Under the pieces are notes generated by a model that did not search any database, was not told where the DNA came from, and saw only the letters and a list, made by a program, of their open reading frames with translations. Below are positions 31,926-41,769 of a stretch of 64,000 nucleotides of DNA, in pieces; the first letter of the stretch is position 1; the number at the start of each line of letters is the position of its first letter. Source of the stretch: Halobium salinum (lineage in GTDB: Archaea; Halobacteriota; Halobacteria; Halobacteriales; Haloferacaceae); assembly GCF_026586625.1 (NCBI RefSeq), contig NZ_JAODIW010000006.1, positions 692,927 through 756,926 of the forward strand, read 5' to 3'. The translations under genes were made by a program, and so were the position numbers.

Positions 31926-33323
31926 ATGAACCGTGACCCCGTACGCGTCGGCGTCCTGAGCCTCCACGACAGCAAGGAGACGAAGGCCATCCTGAACGCC
32001 GTCGAGGCGCTGGGTCACGAGCCCGAGTGGCTCCGCGAGGCGAACACCGTCGTCGAGGCCCGAGACGGGGACGCGACGCTCACCCCCGACGTCGACGTGC
32101 TCGTCAACCGACTCCTCCTCTCCAGCACCGACCAGCCGGCCGAACACCTCGGCGTCGCTCAGACGCTGGCGGCGCTCCGGCCGACGCTCAACCACCCCGA
32201 CGCCACCTCGCGGGCCGCCCACAAGGTGGCGACCGTCGCGACGCTCGTCGGCGCCGGGGTGTCCGTCCCCCACACGGTGTTCGCACTCGGCGCGGACGAA
32301 CTGAACCGCCGGCGGGGGACGTTCGGTCCCGAGGCCGTGTTCAAGACCGCTATCGGAACACACGGCGGCGGGACGTGGCGCGTGGCCGAGAGTGACCCGC
32401 TGACGGCCACGGTCGGCCGCCGTCGGGCCTTCCTGCAGGCGTTCGTCGGCACCGACGGGCCGCCGCGGGACCTCCGGGTGTACGTCGTCGGCGGCGAGGT
32501 GGTGGGCGCCATGTACCGCACTGCCCCGGCGGGGGACTGGCGGACGAACGTCGCCCGCGGCGGGAGCGTCGAGGACGCCACGGCGACGCTCCCCGACGCG
32601 GCCCACGACTTCGCGCTCCGGGCGACGGCCGCGCTCGGCCTCGACTACGCCGGCGTCGACCTCATCGAGGGCGAGGACGGCTGGTTCGTGCTCGAAGTGA
32701 ACCCGACGGCCGGGTTCAGGGGGCTGTACCGGGCCACCGGCTGTAGCCCGGCGCCGTACATCGCGAAGTTGGCCATCGAGCGAGTCGGGAGGGACGTCGA
32801 CGCCGACCTCGTCCGGGAGCTGTCGGCGACGCTCGACGACTCCACGCCGACCTGCGTCCCGCGCCCGGAGACGACACGGCCGGACCCGGTCGTCGTCGGT
32901 CTCACGGAGCGCGTCGTCGTCAGCGGCACCACCGGGACCGAGACGGTCGTCGCCGAGGCGGACTCCGGCGCCGCACGGACCGCCATCGACCTCCCGCTCG
33001 CCGCGGCAATCGGCGCCGGCCCGATTCACACCGCCGGGGACTCGACGGACCCGGAGGCCGTCGCCGAGGAGCGTCCCGTCGTCGACCTCGTCGTCGGCAT
33101 CGGCGGCGCTCAACACACGGTCGCCGCGACCATCGAGGACCGGCGCGACGCCCACCCCGTCAGCCTCGGGCGGGACGTGCTCCGGAACTACCACCTCGAC
33201 GTGTCGCGCCGAGCGACGACCTCGACGGGCGCGCGCGAGGAGTCGTCTCCGGCGTCGGCCTCGCCGCCGGACGACCGGCCGGTCCCGACACGGTCCTCGC
33301 GGTCGCGGTCGTCGCAGTCGTAG
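31926..33323 (+). CDS. RimK-type ATP-grasp ligase fused to a RimB-like retropepsin domain
   Basis: 465 residues. Residues 1-290 form an ATP-grasp ligase of the RimK/LysX group: HPDATSRAAHKVATVATLVG, VFKTAIGTHGGGTWRV, FVGTDGPPRDLRVYVVGGEV and FVLEVNPTAGFRGLYRATG. Residues about 325-435 resemble the RimB-like aspartic (retropepsin) domain with AEADSGAARTAIDL at the Asp site and VSLGRDVLRNYHLDVSRR at the end. RimK adds amino acids to protein C-termini and RimB trims them, so one chain may hold opposing activities. The last 30 residues are Ser/Arg-rich, odd for a halophile; a Val-rich hydrophobic segment lies in the -1 frame across the stop. Confidence 0.9.
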   Translation: MNRDPVRVGVLSLHDSKETKAILNAVEALGHEPEWLREANTVVEARDGDATLTPDVDVLVNRLLLSSTDQPAEHLGVAQTLAALRPTLNHPDATSRAAHKVATVATLVGAGVSVPHTVFALGADELNRRRGTFGPEAVFKTAIGTHGGGTWRVAESDPLTATVGRRRAFLQAFVGTDGPPRDLRVYVVGGEVVGAMYRTAPAGDWRTNVARGGSVEDATATLPDAAHDFALRATAALGLDYAGVDLIEGEDGWFVLEVNPTAGFRGLYRATGCSPAPYIAKLAIERVGRDVDADLVRELSATLDDSTPTCVPRPETTRPDPVVVGLTERVVVSGTTGTETVVAEADSGAARTAIDLPLAAAIGAGPIHTAGDSTDPEAVAEERPVVDLVVGIGGAQHTVAATIEDRRDAHPVSLGRDVLRNYHLDVSRRATTSTGAREESSPASASPPDDRPVPTRSSRSRSSQS

Positions 33324-33491
33324 TCGCAGTCCTCACCGTCCTCGGGTTCGTAGTCGCCGGGTTCGTAGTCGCGACCGTCGCACGCCCCGTGGTCCGCAGG
33401 CCGGCGGAGTGGCGGCGACGACGAGCGGCCGTCGACCGCCATCGACCTGATTCCCGATACGTTGATTGTCCTCTATCGGTGAGTGTGAACG

Positions 33492-34931
33492 ATGACGGCG
33501 TCGCGCCGGGCGATGATTCGGGGGATAGGGGTCGGGGTGGCGAGCGGCGGGGCCGTCCTCGGGCGGAGTCGGGCGAGTCGTCGCGGCCGACGGGGGGTCA
33601 CGGAGACCGACAGCTTCGACCCCGAGCGACACGGCTTCGGCTTCCGGAACTGGTCGTCGTCGGACCCGTACTTCCCGACGCACGACCACGAGCGGGTCTC
33701 GGAGACCGAGATTCGGCGGGCACTCGGCAGGACGTGGGGGGGCGTCACCCGACGCCTGTTCGGACTGCCGCTCGCCTCGCTCCCGTCGCCGCTGGTCTCG
33801 GCCATCGCCGGCCAGTTGTACGTGAGCGCCAACCAGTTCGCGGCGGCCAACGGCCACTGTTACGGGATGACCTACGCGGCCCAGCGCTACTTCGAACGGC
33901 CCGAGCAGGTCCCACTCGACCGCGAGTCGGCCAGCGAGTTCCGCCACCCCGAGGCGCCGGCCGGCGACCCCGAGCGCGACCCGGTGGCGCAGGACGTCGA
34001 CGTGTTCCAGACCTCCCAACTACTCGACCCCTACGCTTGGGTCGGTCGCCGCGACCTGCTCAACCCCCACCGCATCGACTACCGCGCCCACCTCGACGCG
34101 GTCACGGCCGCGGTCGACACGTTCGGCTCGGCGAGCATCTCGCTCATGAACTCGGCGACCTACGTCGCCCACGAGGTGCTCGTCTACGACTACGCTCGCG
34201 AGGGGAGCGCGACCCGACTCTCCGTCTACGACCCCAACTTCGGCGCCCGGTTCTACGCCGACGACTGGTGGCGCGGCCGGCTCTCCCTGCGCGTCGACCC
34301 GGACGCCGACGCGCCGGTCGAGCGTTACACCGCCGGCGTCCGGCGCGACCCGCGGGAGGGCATCTCGGGGTACGACACGTTCGTCTACAACCGCTGGGAG
34401 CGACTCATCGCCGCCCGCAACGGCCCCGACGAACACCCGGCACGCGAGCGGGGTCAGTCCCGACTCAGAGACCAACTGCTCGGCGTCCTGACGGTCACGC
34501 TCGACGCCGCGGAAGCGGTGTTACACGTCGTCGACCCCGACGACGCCCCCGTCTCGCGGGTCCGGAGCGAGCACATGGACCGCTCCCGCACGGACACCCA
34601 CGCGATGCGGAGCCGCTACGGCCCGGACCCCGGTACCTACCGACTCCTGGTCAGTTCGGGTACCGCGACCGACTACACCCTCGGCGCCACCCTGGCCGAC
34701 CGCTCGGGCGGGCGGCTCGACGCGAGTCGGTCGCGGTCGCTCGACGCCGGCGAACACCACGAGTACCGACTGACGGTTCCCGAGGGGGAGGCGGACGCGA
34801 CGCTCGAACGGGCCGGCGTCCGCTCGGGGCTCCCCGACTGGGCGACGCTGGCGGCCGGCGGGGCGGTCGCGGGCGCCGTCGGTGCGGGCGCGCTCGGATA
34901 CGCGGCCGGCCGGTCGAGCGACGACGAGTGA
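33492..34931 (+). CDS. Exported protein with papain-like Cys/His/Asp pattern, membrane-anchored
   Basis: 479 residues of no family I can name. The N-terminus SRRAMIRGIGVGVASGGAVL is a Tat-type signal. The core has NGHCYGMTYAAQRYF (Cys123), YVAHEVLVYDY (His227) and LSVYDPNFG (Asp247 and Asn249), in the order and rough spacing of papain-fold cysteine peptidases or transglutaminase-like enzymes. A beta-rich region near 350-440 resembles a pre-peptidase C-terminal domain (GTYRLLVSSGTATDYTLG). Residues about 453-473 are a Gly/Ala-rich hydrophobic anchor. It should act outside the cell. A peptidase role is a hypothesis. Confidence 0.8.
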   Translation: MTASRRAMIRGIGVGVASGGAVLGRSRASRRGRRGVTETDSFDPERHGFGFRNWSSSDPYFPTHDHERVSETEIRRALGRTWGGVTRRLFGLPLASLPSPLVSAIAGQLYVSANQFAAANGHCYGMTYAAQRYFERPEQVPLDRESASEFRHPEAPAGDPERDPVAQDVDVFQTSQLLDPYAWVGRRDLLNPHRIDYRAHLDAVTAAVDTFGSASISLMNSATYVAHEVLVYDYAREGSATRLSVYDPNFGARFYADDWWRGRLSLRVDPDADAPVERYTAGVRRDPREGISGYDTFVYNRWERLIAARNGPDEHPARERGQSRLRDQLLGVLTVTLDAAEAVLHVVDPDDAPVSRVRSEHMDRSRTDTHAMRSRYGPDPGTYRLLVSSGTATDYTLGATLADRSGGRLDASRSRSLDAGEHHEYRLTVPEGEADATLERAGVRSGLPDWATLAAGGAVAGAVGAGALGYAAGRSSDDE

Positions 34932-35023
34932 GTAGGGGTCGGGGACCCGGGGACACCGCCGGTCGGGTCCACCGCACTCCCGCGGCCGATAGTTCCGTAC
35001 CCACCCCGTCCGTAGAACGGTCG

Positions 35024-36565
35024 ATGACCGCCGACTACCGCGTCGGTCTGCGGCCGGCGCGGGTCGAACACGACCGCATCGCCCTCCCAGTCGAGGGGTC
35101 GCTTCCCGGCTGGCTCCGGGGGACCTTCGTCAGGAACGGTCCCGGCACGTTCGCCGTCGGGGACCGGGAACTGGCCCACTGGTTCGACGGGTTCGCCATG
35201 CTCCGGGCGTACCGGGTCGACGGCGCGGACGGTGACAACGACCGCGTCGAGTTCTCGAACCGGTTCCTCCGGAGCGAGGCGTACCGGTACGCACGCGAGC
35301 ACGGCGAACTCGGCTACCGGGAGTTCGCGAGCGACCCGCCGACCTCGGCGCTGGACCGACTCCGTCGCCTGCGCGACCCGGGGTTCACCGACAACGCGAC
35401 CGTCGACGTGGACCACCTCGGCGGCGAGTTCGTCGCCACGACCGAATCGCCGCGGGCGGTCGCGTTCGACCTCGACAGCCTGCGAACGCGCCGGACCGTC
35501 GGCTACCCGGACGACCTCGGCGCGACCGACACCGTCCACCCCCACTTCGACTTCGAGACGGGCGCGCACCTCGGCTTCGCCACCGACTTCGGGCGCGACC
35601 CGGGGTACGTGTACTACCGGATTTCGCCGGGGGAGCGGGAGCGCGAACCGCTCGGTCGCGTATCGATGGACCCGCCGGGGTACGTCCACAGCTTCTCGCT
35701 CACCGAACGCTACGCCGTCTTCACCGTGCCGCCGTTCGTCGTCGACTCGCCGCTCGCCTTCCTTCGCGACCGGCCCGTTATCGAGAACTTCCGGTGGCGG
35801 CCCGAACTGGGGACGAGAGTCGTCGTGCTCGACCGCGAGACCGGCGCCGAGCGAGCGCGCTACCGGACGGCCCCCTTCTTCGTCTTCCACGCCGCCAACG
35901 CGTTCGAGCGGCCTGTGGCGAGCGGGAGCGGCGAACTCGTCGTCGACCTCGTTGCCTTCCCCGACGCCGACGTGGTCTCGGACTTCTATCTCGACAACCT
36001 CCGGGTCGACGACCCGAGCCTCCCGACCGGCGAACTCCGGCGGCTCCGACTCCCGTTCGACCCGGAGTACGGCGAGCGCACGAGTGGAACCGTCGTCACG
36101 GAGACGCACCATCGCGGCCCGGTCGCCTTCCCGACCATCAACTACGAGCGGTGCAACGGTCGGCCCTACCGGTACGTCTGGGCGGCGGGCAACCGCGAAC
36201 GGCCCCCGGAGAGCCTGCCGAATCGACTGGTGAAGGTCGACCTGCGCTCGGGGACGACGCGGGTGTGGCAGGAGCGGGGGACGTTCCCGAGCGAGGCGGT
36301 GTTCGTCCCGGCCCCTGACGACGCCGGCGACAGCGACGACGCCGCCAGCGATGCCGCCGCCGCCGACGACGCCGCGCCCGCCGAGGACGACGGCGTCCTC
36401 CTCGCCTCGGTACTCGACGCCGACGCCGAGCGGACGTTCCTGCTCGTTCTCGACGCGGCGACGATGACCGAACTCGCGCGGGCGACGGTGCCGACCGCGA
36501 TGCCGCTCGGCTTCCACGGACAGTTTTACCGCGAGGGCGAGCGGCCGACCCGGTCGATGCCCTGA
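35024..36565 (+). CDS. Carotenoid oxygenase (RPE65/CCD family)
   Basis: 513 residues. The seven-bladed propeller opens with LPGWLRGTFVRNGPGTFAVG and HWFDGFAMLRAY. The four iron-ligand His can be placed: His172 (VHPHFD), His222 (YVHSFSLTE), His289 (FFVFHAANAFE) and His498 (GFHGQFY). Such enzymes cleave conjugated double bonds of carotenoids or apocarotenoids with O2; retinal is one possible product. An Asp/Ala insertion at about 428-455 is a halophile feature. The start at 35024 is set by homology; the same frame is open far upstream but reads as Arg-rich nonsense. Lies 92 bases after the putative peptidase gene. Confidence 0.93.
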   Translation: MTADYRVGLRPARVEHDRIALPVEGSLPGWLRGTFVRNGPGTFAVGDRELAHWFDGFAMLRAYRVDGADGDNDRVEFSNRFLRSEAYRYAREHGELGYREFASDPPTSALDRLRRLRDPGFTDNATVDVDHLGGEFVATTESPRAVAFDLDSLRTRRTVGYPDDLGATDTVHPHFDFETGAHLGFATDFGRDPGYVYYRISPGEREREPLGRVSMDPPGYVHSFSLTERYAVFTVPPFVVDSPLAFLRDRPVIENFRWRPELGTRVVVLDRETGAERARYRTAPFFVFHAANAFERPVASGSGELVVDLVAFPDADVVSDFYLDNLRVDDPSLPTGELRRLRLPFDPEYGERTSGTVVTETHHRGPVAFPTINYERCNGRPYRYVWAAGNRERPPESLPNRLVKVDLRSGTTRVWQERGTFPSEAVFVPAPDDAGDSDDAASDAAAADDAAPAEDDGVLLASVLDADAERTFLLVLDAATMTELARATVPTAMPLGFHGQFYREGERPTRSMP

Positions 36566-36674
36566 CCCACCCGTTCGCCACACGCCGACCCCTGTCGACC
36601 GTCACGTCACCGAGACTGACGAACGAAACCGTCATGGGCGGCCACTGAGAACCGTTCTCTAGGAGGCTACACCG

Positions 36675-37565
36675 ATGGACGTCGACCGCTCGAAGTCGTT
36701 CGACGCGGACGACTCGTTCAAACTGCTCGGCAGCGAGATACGGCTCGGAATCGTCCGAGCGCTGGGCGAGACGTGGGGTCCCGAGAACCGTGACCCCGTC
36801 CCCTTCTCGGAACTCCGCCGGCTGGTCGGTACCGAGGACAGCGGCCAGTTCGACTACCACCTCGGGAAGCTCCGCGGGACGTACGTCAGGCGGACCGAGG
36901 ACGGCTACCGGCTCACCTACCCCGGCGTCCGGGTGTACCAGACGCTCGAGGCGGGGACGTTCAACGAGCGCGCGACGGTCGAGCCGTTCGACCTCGACGC
37001 CACCTGCTTCGGCTGCGGGTCGGCGCTGGAGGCGAGCTACCGGAACCACCTGTTCCGTATCGCCTGTGGCTCCTGTGACCGCCAGTACTACAAGTACTTC
37101 CTCCCGCCCGGACAGGTCACCGCTAGCCCGGTCGCGGAGCTGCTCGACACCCTCGACACGGCGCTCCGGCGCGACCTCGCTGCCGTCGTGTCGGGGGTCT
37201 GCCCGTCCTGTTCCGGGGCAGTCGAGCTGGCCGTGGGGCCGGAGGTCGGGTGCGTCTTCGACGCCAACGACGTGTTGGACGTCGCGGCCAGTTATGACTG
37301 CACGCTCTGTGGCTCGCATCTGGAGTCGACCGTGGGCGGCGCGCTCGTTGCCCACCCCGCCCTCGTCTCCTTCTTCTACCGGCGTGGCGTCGACCTCTCC
37401 GACCGGCGCCTCTGGACCCTCCCCTTCGTTCACGACGAGTCACGGACGACGCTTCGCTCGACCGACCCCGTTCGCGCCGCCGTCACCGCCCGCTGTGACG
37501 GCGACGAACTGTCGCTCGTCGTCGACGGCGGGCTCGACGTGGTGTCCGTCGAAGGGGCGCCGTAA
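36675..37565 (+). CDS. ArsR-like HTH regulator with a zinc-ribbon C-terminal region
   Basis: 296 residues. Residues about 10-90 are a winged helix: DDSFKLLGSEIRLGIVRALG, FSELRRLVGTEDSGQFDYHL, YRLTYPGVRVYQTLEAG. Beyond lie paired cysteines: CFGCG at about 116, CGSCDR at about 135, CPSC near 179 and CTLCG near 210, which suggest two zinc ribbons. This architecture matches haloarchaeal HTH proteins I remember as DUF7351. DNA binding is well supported; the effector is not. Confidence 0.87.
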   Translation: MDVDRSKSFDADDSFKLLGSEIRLGIVRALGETWGPENRDPVPFSELRRLVGTEDSGQFDYHLGKLRGTYVRRTEDGYRLTYPGVRVYQTLEAGTFNERATVEPFDLDATCFGCGSALEASYRNHLFRIACGSCDRQYYKYFLPPGQVTASPVAELLDTLDTALRRDLAAVVSGVCPSCSGAVELAVGPEVGCVFDANDVLDVAASYDCTLCGSHLESTVGGALVAHPALVSFFYRRGVDLSDRRLWTLPFVHDESRTTLRSTDPVRAAVTARCDGDELSLVVDGGLDVVSVEGAP

Positions 37566-37763
37566 GGCGGACGGGTTCGGGCGGGAGCGACACCGTCGCT
37601 CGGCGGCGAGGCGGTCGGCGCCGGCGCGGCACTCCGACGGTCCCCGAGGGGCGGACGGACGCGCTCCGCCGACCCACACGGACCGTCGGCGGAATCGCGG
37701 ACGGTGAGGAACGTCCCACCCGCACGGGGGGTCGGAGCGTCCCGGCTCGGGGGACCTCCCGAT

Positions 37764-39671
37764 TCACCCCGCCCGCGCGCGCTCGGCGATGAGCGCCAAC
37801 AGTTCGGGGTCGGCCTTCTCCAGGTCGCCGACCTGTACGTTCCACAGCGTCGCGTACAGTCCGCCGGCGTCGACGAGGTCGTCGTGCGTGCCGCGCTCGA
37901 CGATTCGCCCCTCGTCGACGACGAGAATCTGGTCGGCCTCTTTCACCGTCGAGAGTCGGTGAGCGATGACGAACGTCGTCCGGTCCGCGGTGAGGCGGGC
38001 GAGTGCCCCCTGGATGAGGAGTTCGGTCTCCGTGTCGACCGCGGAGGTGGCCTCGTCGAGGACGAGAATCTCGGGATCCTGAAGCATCGCCCGGGCGATG
38101 GAGAGGCGCTGGCGCTGGCCACCCGAGAGCTTGACGCCGCGCTCGCCGATGCGGGTGTCGTAGCCGTCCGGGAGCCGGTCGACGAACGAGGTCGCCTCGG
38201 CGGCCGCGGCGGCGGCGACCATCTCGTCTTCGGAGACGTCGAACGCGCCGTACGTGAGGTTCTCGCGGACGGTGCCGTCGAAGAGGTAGACGTCCTGTGA
38301 GACGTAGCCGACGGCCCGCCGGAGGTCGGTGAGGCGCACCTCGCGGAGGTCGTGTCCGTCGACCCGAATCGACCCCGCACTGGGGTCGTACAGCCGGAGC
38401 ACGAGCTTCGCGAGCGTCGTCTTCCCCGCACCCGTCGGGCCGACGAAGGCGACCGTCTCGCCCGGCTCGGCGGTGAAGGAGACGTCGTGGAGCACGGTCC
38501 GGCCGTTCCCGTAGGCGAAGTCGACGGCGTCGAACTCGACGCGGCCCTCGACCGAGTCGAGGGGTTCGGCGTCCGGGTCGTCGCCGACGGCGACGGGGAG
38601 GTCCGAGAGCCCGAAGATGCGCTCGCCGGAGGCGCGGGCGTTCTCGTAGGAGTTGACGATGCGGCCCGCGCCCGCGAGGGGGTCGATAAAGCGCTGGGTC
38701 ATGAACAGGAACGTGACGAACTCCCCCACGGAGAGCGTCCCGGTGAACGGGCCCGGCCCCTCGCCCGTGACGATCCAGAGCCCGCCGAGGACGAACGTCG
38801 CGGCGAAGGACACCCCGGCGAGCAGCTCCATCGTCGGCTGGTAGAAGTACTCTAGGCGGTTGACCGCCCACGTCCGGAGGTAGTACTCCCAGGAGGCGTC
38901 GCTCACGCGGTCGGTCTCGAACCCCTCCGTGTTCGCGGTCTTGATAACCTCGATGCCCGAGAGGTTGTTCTCCAGCCGGGAGTTCAGGTCGCCGACGGCC
39001 GCCCGCAGGGCGCGGTATCGCGGACGAATCGTCCGCATGAACGAGACGGTGAAGACGCCGAGCAGAGGGACGGCGACGAGCGTCACGAGCGCCAGTTGGG
39101 CGTTGAGCCAGAACAGCACGCCCGCGATGCCGACGACCGTGACGACGAGTTGGAGCGTGCCCGACAGCGTGCTGCCGAGGAAGTCCCGGAGGTTCCGCAC
39201 GTCGTTGTTCAGGACGGACATGACCTGCCCGGTCTGCTTGTCGTCGAAGAAGGCCATGTCGAGGTCCTGCATCGCGCCGTAGGTGTCGACGCGTAGTCGG
39301 TGCTGGACCCGGTTCGAGAACAGCGAGAGACCGACGCCCTGTATCCAGGTGAAGACGACACCGAGGACGAACGCCGCCACGATGAGTCCGACCGAGAGCC
39401 ACAGCAGGTCGACCGCCGCGGTGGGGAGCCACGCGTCGGGGACGAGCGGGAGCCGGTACGGTCGGTCGTTGAACACGCCGTCGATGGCGACGCCGAGCAC
39501 GACCGGCGGGACCAGTCCCACCAGCCGGCCGAACACGCTGGCGACGAGTCCGACGAGAAACAGCGGGAGGTCGGCGCTGCCGTACCGGCGGAACAGGCGG
39601 ACCATCGGGTCCGCAGTCGAGTCGCGGTAGTCGTCGAACGGGTTGTCGTCGGGTGCTGGGCCGTATCGCAA
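37764..39671 (-). CDS. ABC exporter, fused membrane and ATPase domains
   Basis: 635 residues. About six membrane helices in residues 30-340 (LPLFLVGLVASVFGRLVGLV, VDLLWLSVGLIVAAFVLGVV), then an ATPase: Walker A VGPTGAGKTTLAK, signature KLSGGQRQRLSIARAML, Walker B ILVLDEATSAVD and the switch His in VIAHRLSTV. This is the MsbA/MDR-type half transporter that works as a dimer and exports lipids, drugs or peptides. The first codon of this reading is TTG at 39671; an ATG at 39605 would drop 22 acidic residues. Stand-alone gene. Confidence 0.93.
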   Translation of the reverse strand: MRYGPAPDDNPFDDYRDSTADPMVRLFRRYGSADLPLFLVGLVASVFGRLVGLVPPVVLGVAIDGVFNDRPYRLPLVPDAWLPTAAVDLLWLSVGLIVAAFVLGVVFTWIQGVGLSLFSNRVQHRLRVDTYGAMQDLDMAFFDDKQTGQVMSVLNNDVRNLRDFLGSTLSGTLQLVVTVVGIAGVLFWLNAQLALVTLVAVPLLGVFTVSFMRTIRPRYRALRAAVGDLNSRLENNLSGIEVIKTANTEGFETDRVSDASWEYYLRTWAVNRLEYFYQPTMELLAGVSFAATFVLGGLWIVTGEGPGPFTGTLSVGEFVTFLFMTQRFIDPLAGAGRIVNSYENARASGERIFGLSDLPVAVGDDPDAEPLDSVEGRVEFDAVDFAYGNGRTVLHDVSFTAEPGETVAFVGPTGAGKTTLAKLVLRLYDPSAGSIRVDGHDLREVRLTDLRRAVGYVSQDVYLFDGTVRENLTYGAFDVSEDEMVAAAAAAEATSFVDRLPDGYDTRIGERGVKLSGGQRQRLSIARAMLQDPEILVLDEATSAVDTETELLIQGALARLTADRTTFVIAHRLSTVKEADQILVVDEGRIVERGTHDDLVDAGGLYATLWNVQVGDLEKADPELLALIAERARAG

Positions 39672-39871
39672 GCGGTCACCTCCGGGCGGTCGAGCGCGGA
39701 GTGACGGCCGCTCCTCGACCCGTCGGATTCACTTCGGGTTAGGGGACGCTCGGCTATGAACTGCGCGTCAGTGCGGCTGACAGGTTTCGGAGGCGTCGTC
39801 GCCATCACCCCGTGAGTCGTTCTCAGGGGCCACCAGTTTCAACGCTCGCTGGTCCGAACGTCCGACGAAGG

Positions 39872-40936
39872 ATGGGCGACGATACGCGGTTCGAACTCAC
39901 CGACACCCGGAAACGGCCGGTGTTCGCCGGCACTCCACTCTCGGGGCTGTTCAAGTGGCTCCTCCTCTCGGGGAACCGCTGGTACGTCGCGCTCGCCCTC
40001 GCGGGCGGGTTCTTCCTCCTCACGATGGGCGTCGGACTCTATGGCCCGGTCTCCGTCTCCCGGTTCGTGGGTCGGGGGGTCTCCCCGTCGGCCGCGCTCA
40101 TCGAGCTGCTGAAGTCCATCGTCTCCATCGTCACCATCATCCTCTCCATCAACCAGCTCGTGCTCTCCCCGAAGTTCGGCTCCGTCGGCGACCAGCGTGA
40201 CGCGCTGCAGGACTCGATGCAGCTCCGCGAGCGCGCCGAGCGCGTCATCGACGCCCGGGTCTCGGCGCTGTCGCCGGCGGCGTTCCTCCACGACGCCCTC
40301 GACGCGGTCGCCGAGCGGGCCGACGAACTGACCGACCCGCCCGTCGACGCGGTGAACGAGCCGGACCGGGACGCGCTCCGCCGGGACCTCACGTCGTACG
40401 CGGCGGACGTGCGCGACGACGCCGAGTCAATTCGCGACGAACTCGCCGACGCCGAGTTCGGGGGGTTCGAGGCGATTCCGGCCGCCATCCGCTTCGACGT
40501 CTCGCGGAAGGTCCAGCAGGCGCGCCTGCTCCGCCGGACCCACGCCGACGCTATCGACGCCGAGACCGACGGCCGGCTCGACGGGCTGGTCGAACGCCTC
40601 GAACTGTTCGCGGTCGCGAGGGAGTTCTTCAAGACGACGTTCATCGGCTCGGAGTACATCGCCTTCTCCCGGGGGCTGCTGTTCGTCTCCGTCCCGTCGC
40701 TGCTCGTCGCGCTGTACGCGATGCTGATCTACGACCCGGGAGCCTTCGCCGGGACGACGCTCGGCGTCGACGACGGCCTCTGGTTCGTGACGGCCGCGTT
40801 CACCGTCTCCCTGCTCCCACTCGCGGTGCTTGTCTCGTTCGTCGCCAGACTGGCCACCCTCTCGCAGTCGACGCTGTTCGTCGGGCCGTTCGCCGCGGGC
40901 GCGGCGGACCGGCGGGAGCGGTCGGACGGTGACTGA
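39872..40936 (+). CDS. Four-helix membrane protein with a coiled-coil cytoplasmic region, unknown function
   Basis: 354 residues from [20 protein letters not shown]. Two hydrophobic segments near the N-terminus ([20 protein letters not shown] and [20 protein letters not shown]) and two near the C-terminus ([20 protein letters not shown] and [20 protein letters not shown]) bracket about 170 charged residues predicted helical ([40 protein letters not shown]). This layout recurs in haloarchaea as hypothetical proteins. No catalytic motif. Starts further upstream are basic and unlikely. Confidence 0.82.
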   Translation: MGDDTRFELTDTRKRPVFAGTPLSGLFKWLLLSGNRWYVALALAGGFFLLTMGVGLYGPVSVSRFVGRGVSPSAALIELLKSIVSIVTIILSINQLVLSPKFGSVGDQRDALQDSMQLRERAERVIDARVSALSPAAFLHDALDAVAERADELTDPPVDAVNEPDRDALRRDLTSYAADVRDDAESIRDELADAEFGGFEAIPAAIRFDVSRKVQQARLLRRTHADAIDAETDGRLDGLVERLELFAVAREFFKTTFIGSEYIAFSRGLLFVSVPSLLVALYAMLIYDPGAFAGTTLGVDDGLWFVTAAFTVSLLPLAVLVSFVARLATLSQSTLFVGPFAAGAADRRERSDGD

Positions 40937-41172
40937 CCGACCGAGCACGATTCGTCGCGGGACGCTCGTGGTCGTGGCAGCGACACACGTTGCGTGAGGG
41001 GCCCTCCGGTTTCGGGGAAGGAACCCACTACTGGCTGTGGGCAGTGCCTACCGGAGCGAGCGGCGGGTGTCTTCGAGCGCCGACCGTGAGCGCTGAGTGG
41101 CCCGACGTCGCGTCGCCGACCGCCCGACACCGGAGTGAACAGGCACAAGACCCCGCGCGGCCGACACGCCAC

Positions 41173-41769
41173 ATGCGCCAGTTCCTCGTCACCGGCCACG
41201 ACGCGCCGACGACGCCCGACTTCTCGCTCGACGACATCGCCGGCGGCGCCGGCCGCCTCGACGTGCTCTGTCGGTGTGTCAACTCCGCGTTCTTTCTCTC
41301 GCACGCGCTCCGGGAGGACGTGCGAGTCCACCTCGTGCTCGGGGACGAGTTCACGGTTCGCTTCGAGGGGTCCGAACTCCGGCGGTTGAACCCCGACGAA
41401 CGCAGTACGGCGGCGCTGATTCGCGGCGCACTGGAGGCTCGCGACGGAGCCATCGGGCACATGCCCGCCGACGCGAGTCCGGGCGTCTCGACATACCGGA
41501 TGGGGTTCGAGGAGACGCTCGAACGGGTCGCCGAGGACGCGACGGTCGTCGAACTCCACGAGGACGGCGACCCGGTCGTCGAGGTCGAGCCACCCGAGGA
41601 CCCTCTGTTCGTCCTCTCCGACCACCACGATTTCACCGGGGCGGAGGCGGACCTGCTCGCCGACGTGGCGGAGGAGCGGGTCCGTATCGGACCGGAGCGC
41701 CTCCACGCCGACCACACGATTACGGTCGCACACAACTACCTCGACACGGCCGGGTACACGCGGTACTGA
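41173..41769 (+). CDS. trmY: tRNA (pseudouridine54-N1)-methyltransferase TrmY
   Basis: 198 residues from [20 protein letters not shown]. The archaeal TrmY pattern is clear: [40 protein letters not shown] and the C-terminal [19 protein letters not shown]. It is a SPOUT-class methyltransferase that methylates pseudouridine 54 in tRNA to m1psi in place of bacterial ribothymidine. Length fits the family. It lies 101 bases ahead of a tRNA gene on the same strand, though co-transcription is not shown. Confidence 0.95.
   Translation: MRQFLVTGHDAPTTPDFSLDDIAGGAGRLDVLCRCVNSAFFLSHALREDVRVHLVLGDEFTVRFEGSELRRLNPDERSTAALIRGALEARDGAIGHMPADASPGVSTYRMGFEETLERVAEDATVVELHEDGDPVVEVEPPEDPLFVLSDHHDFTGAEADLLADVAEERVRIGPERLHADHTITVAHNYLDTAGYTRY

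Noticed and set aside
33389-35023. Upstream extension of the carotenoid oxygenase frame by more than 500 codons
   Set aside because: It overlaps the putative peptidase gene in another frame and reads as Arg/Pro-rich nonsense. The family start fits the ATG at 35024.
40937-41172. Small gene or RNA between the membrane protein and trmY
   Set aside because: No open frame with halophilic composition and no stable tRNA-like or hairpin-plus-U pattern was seen.
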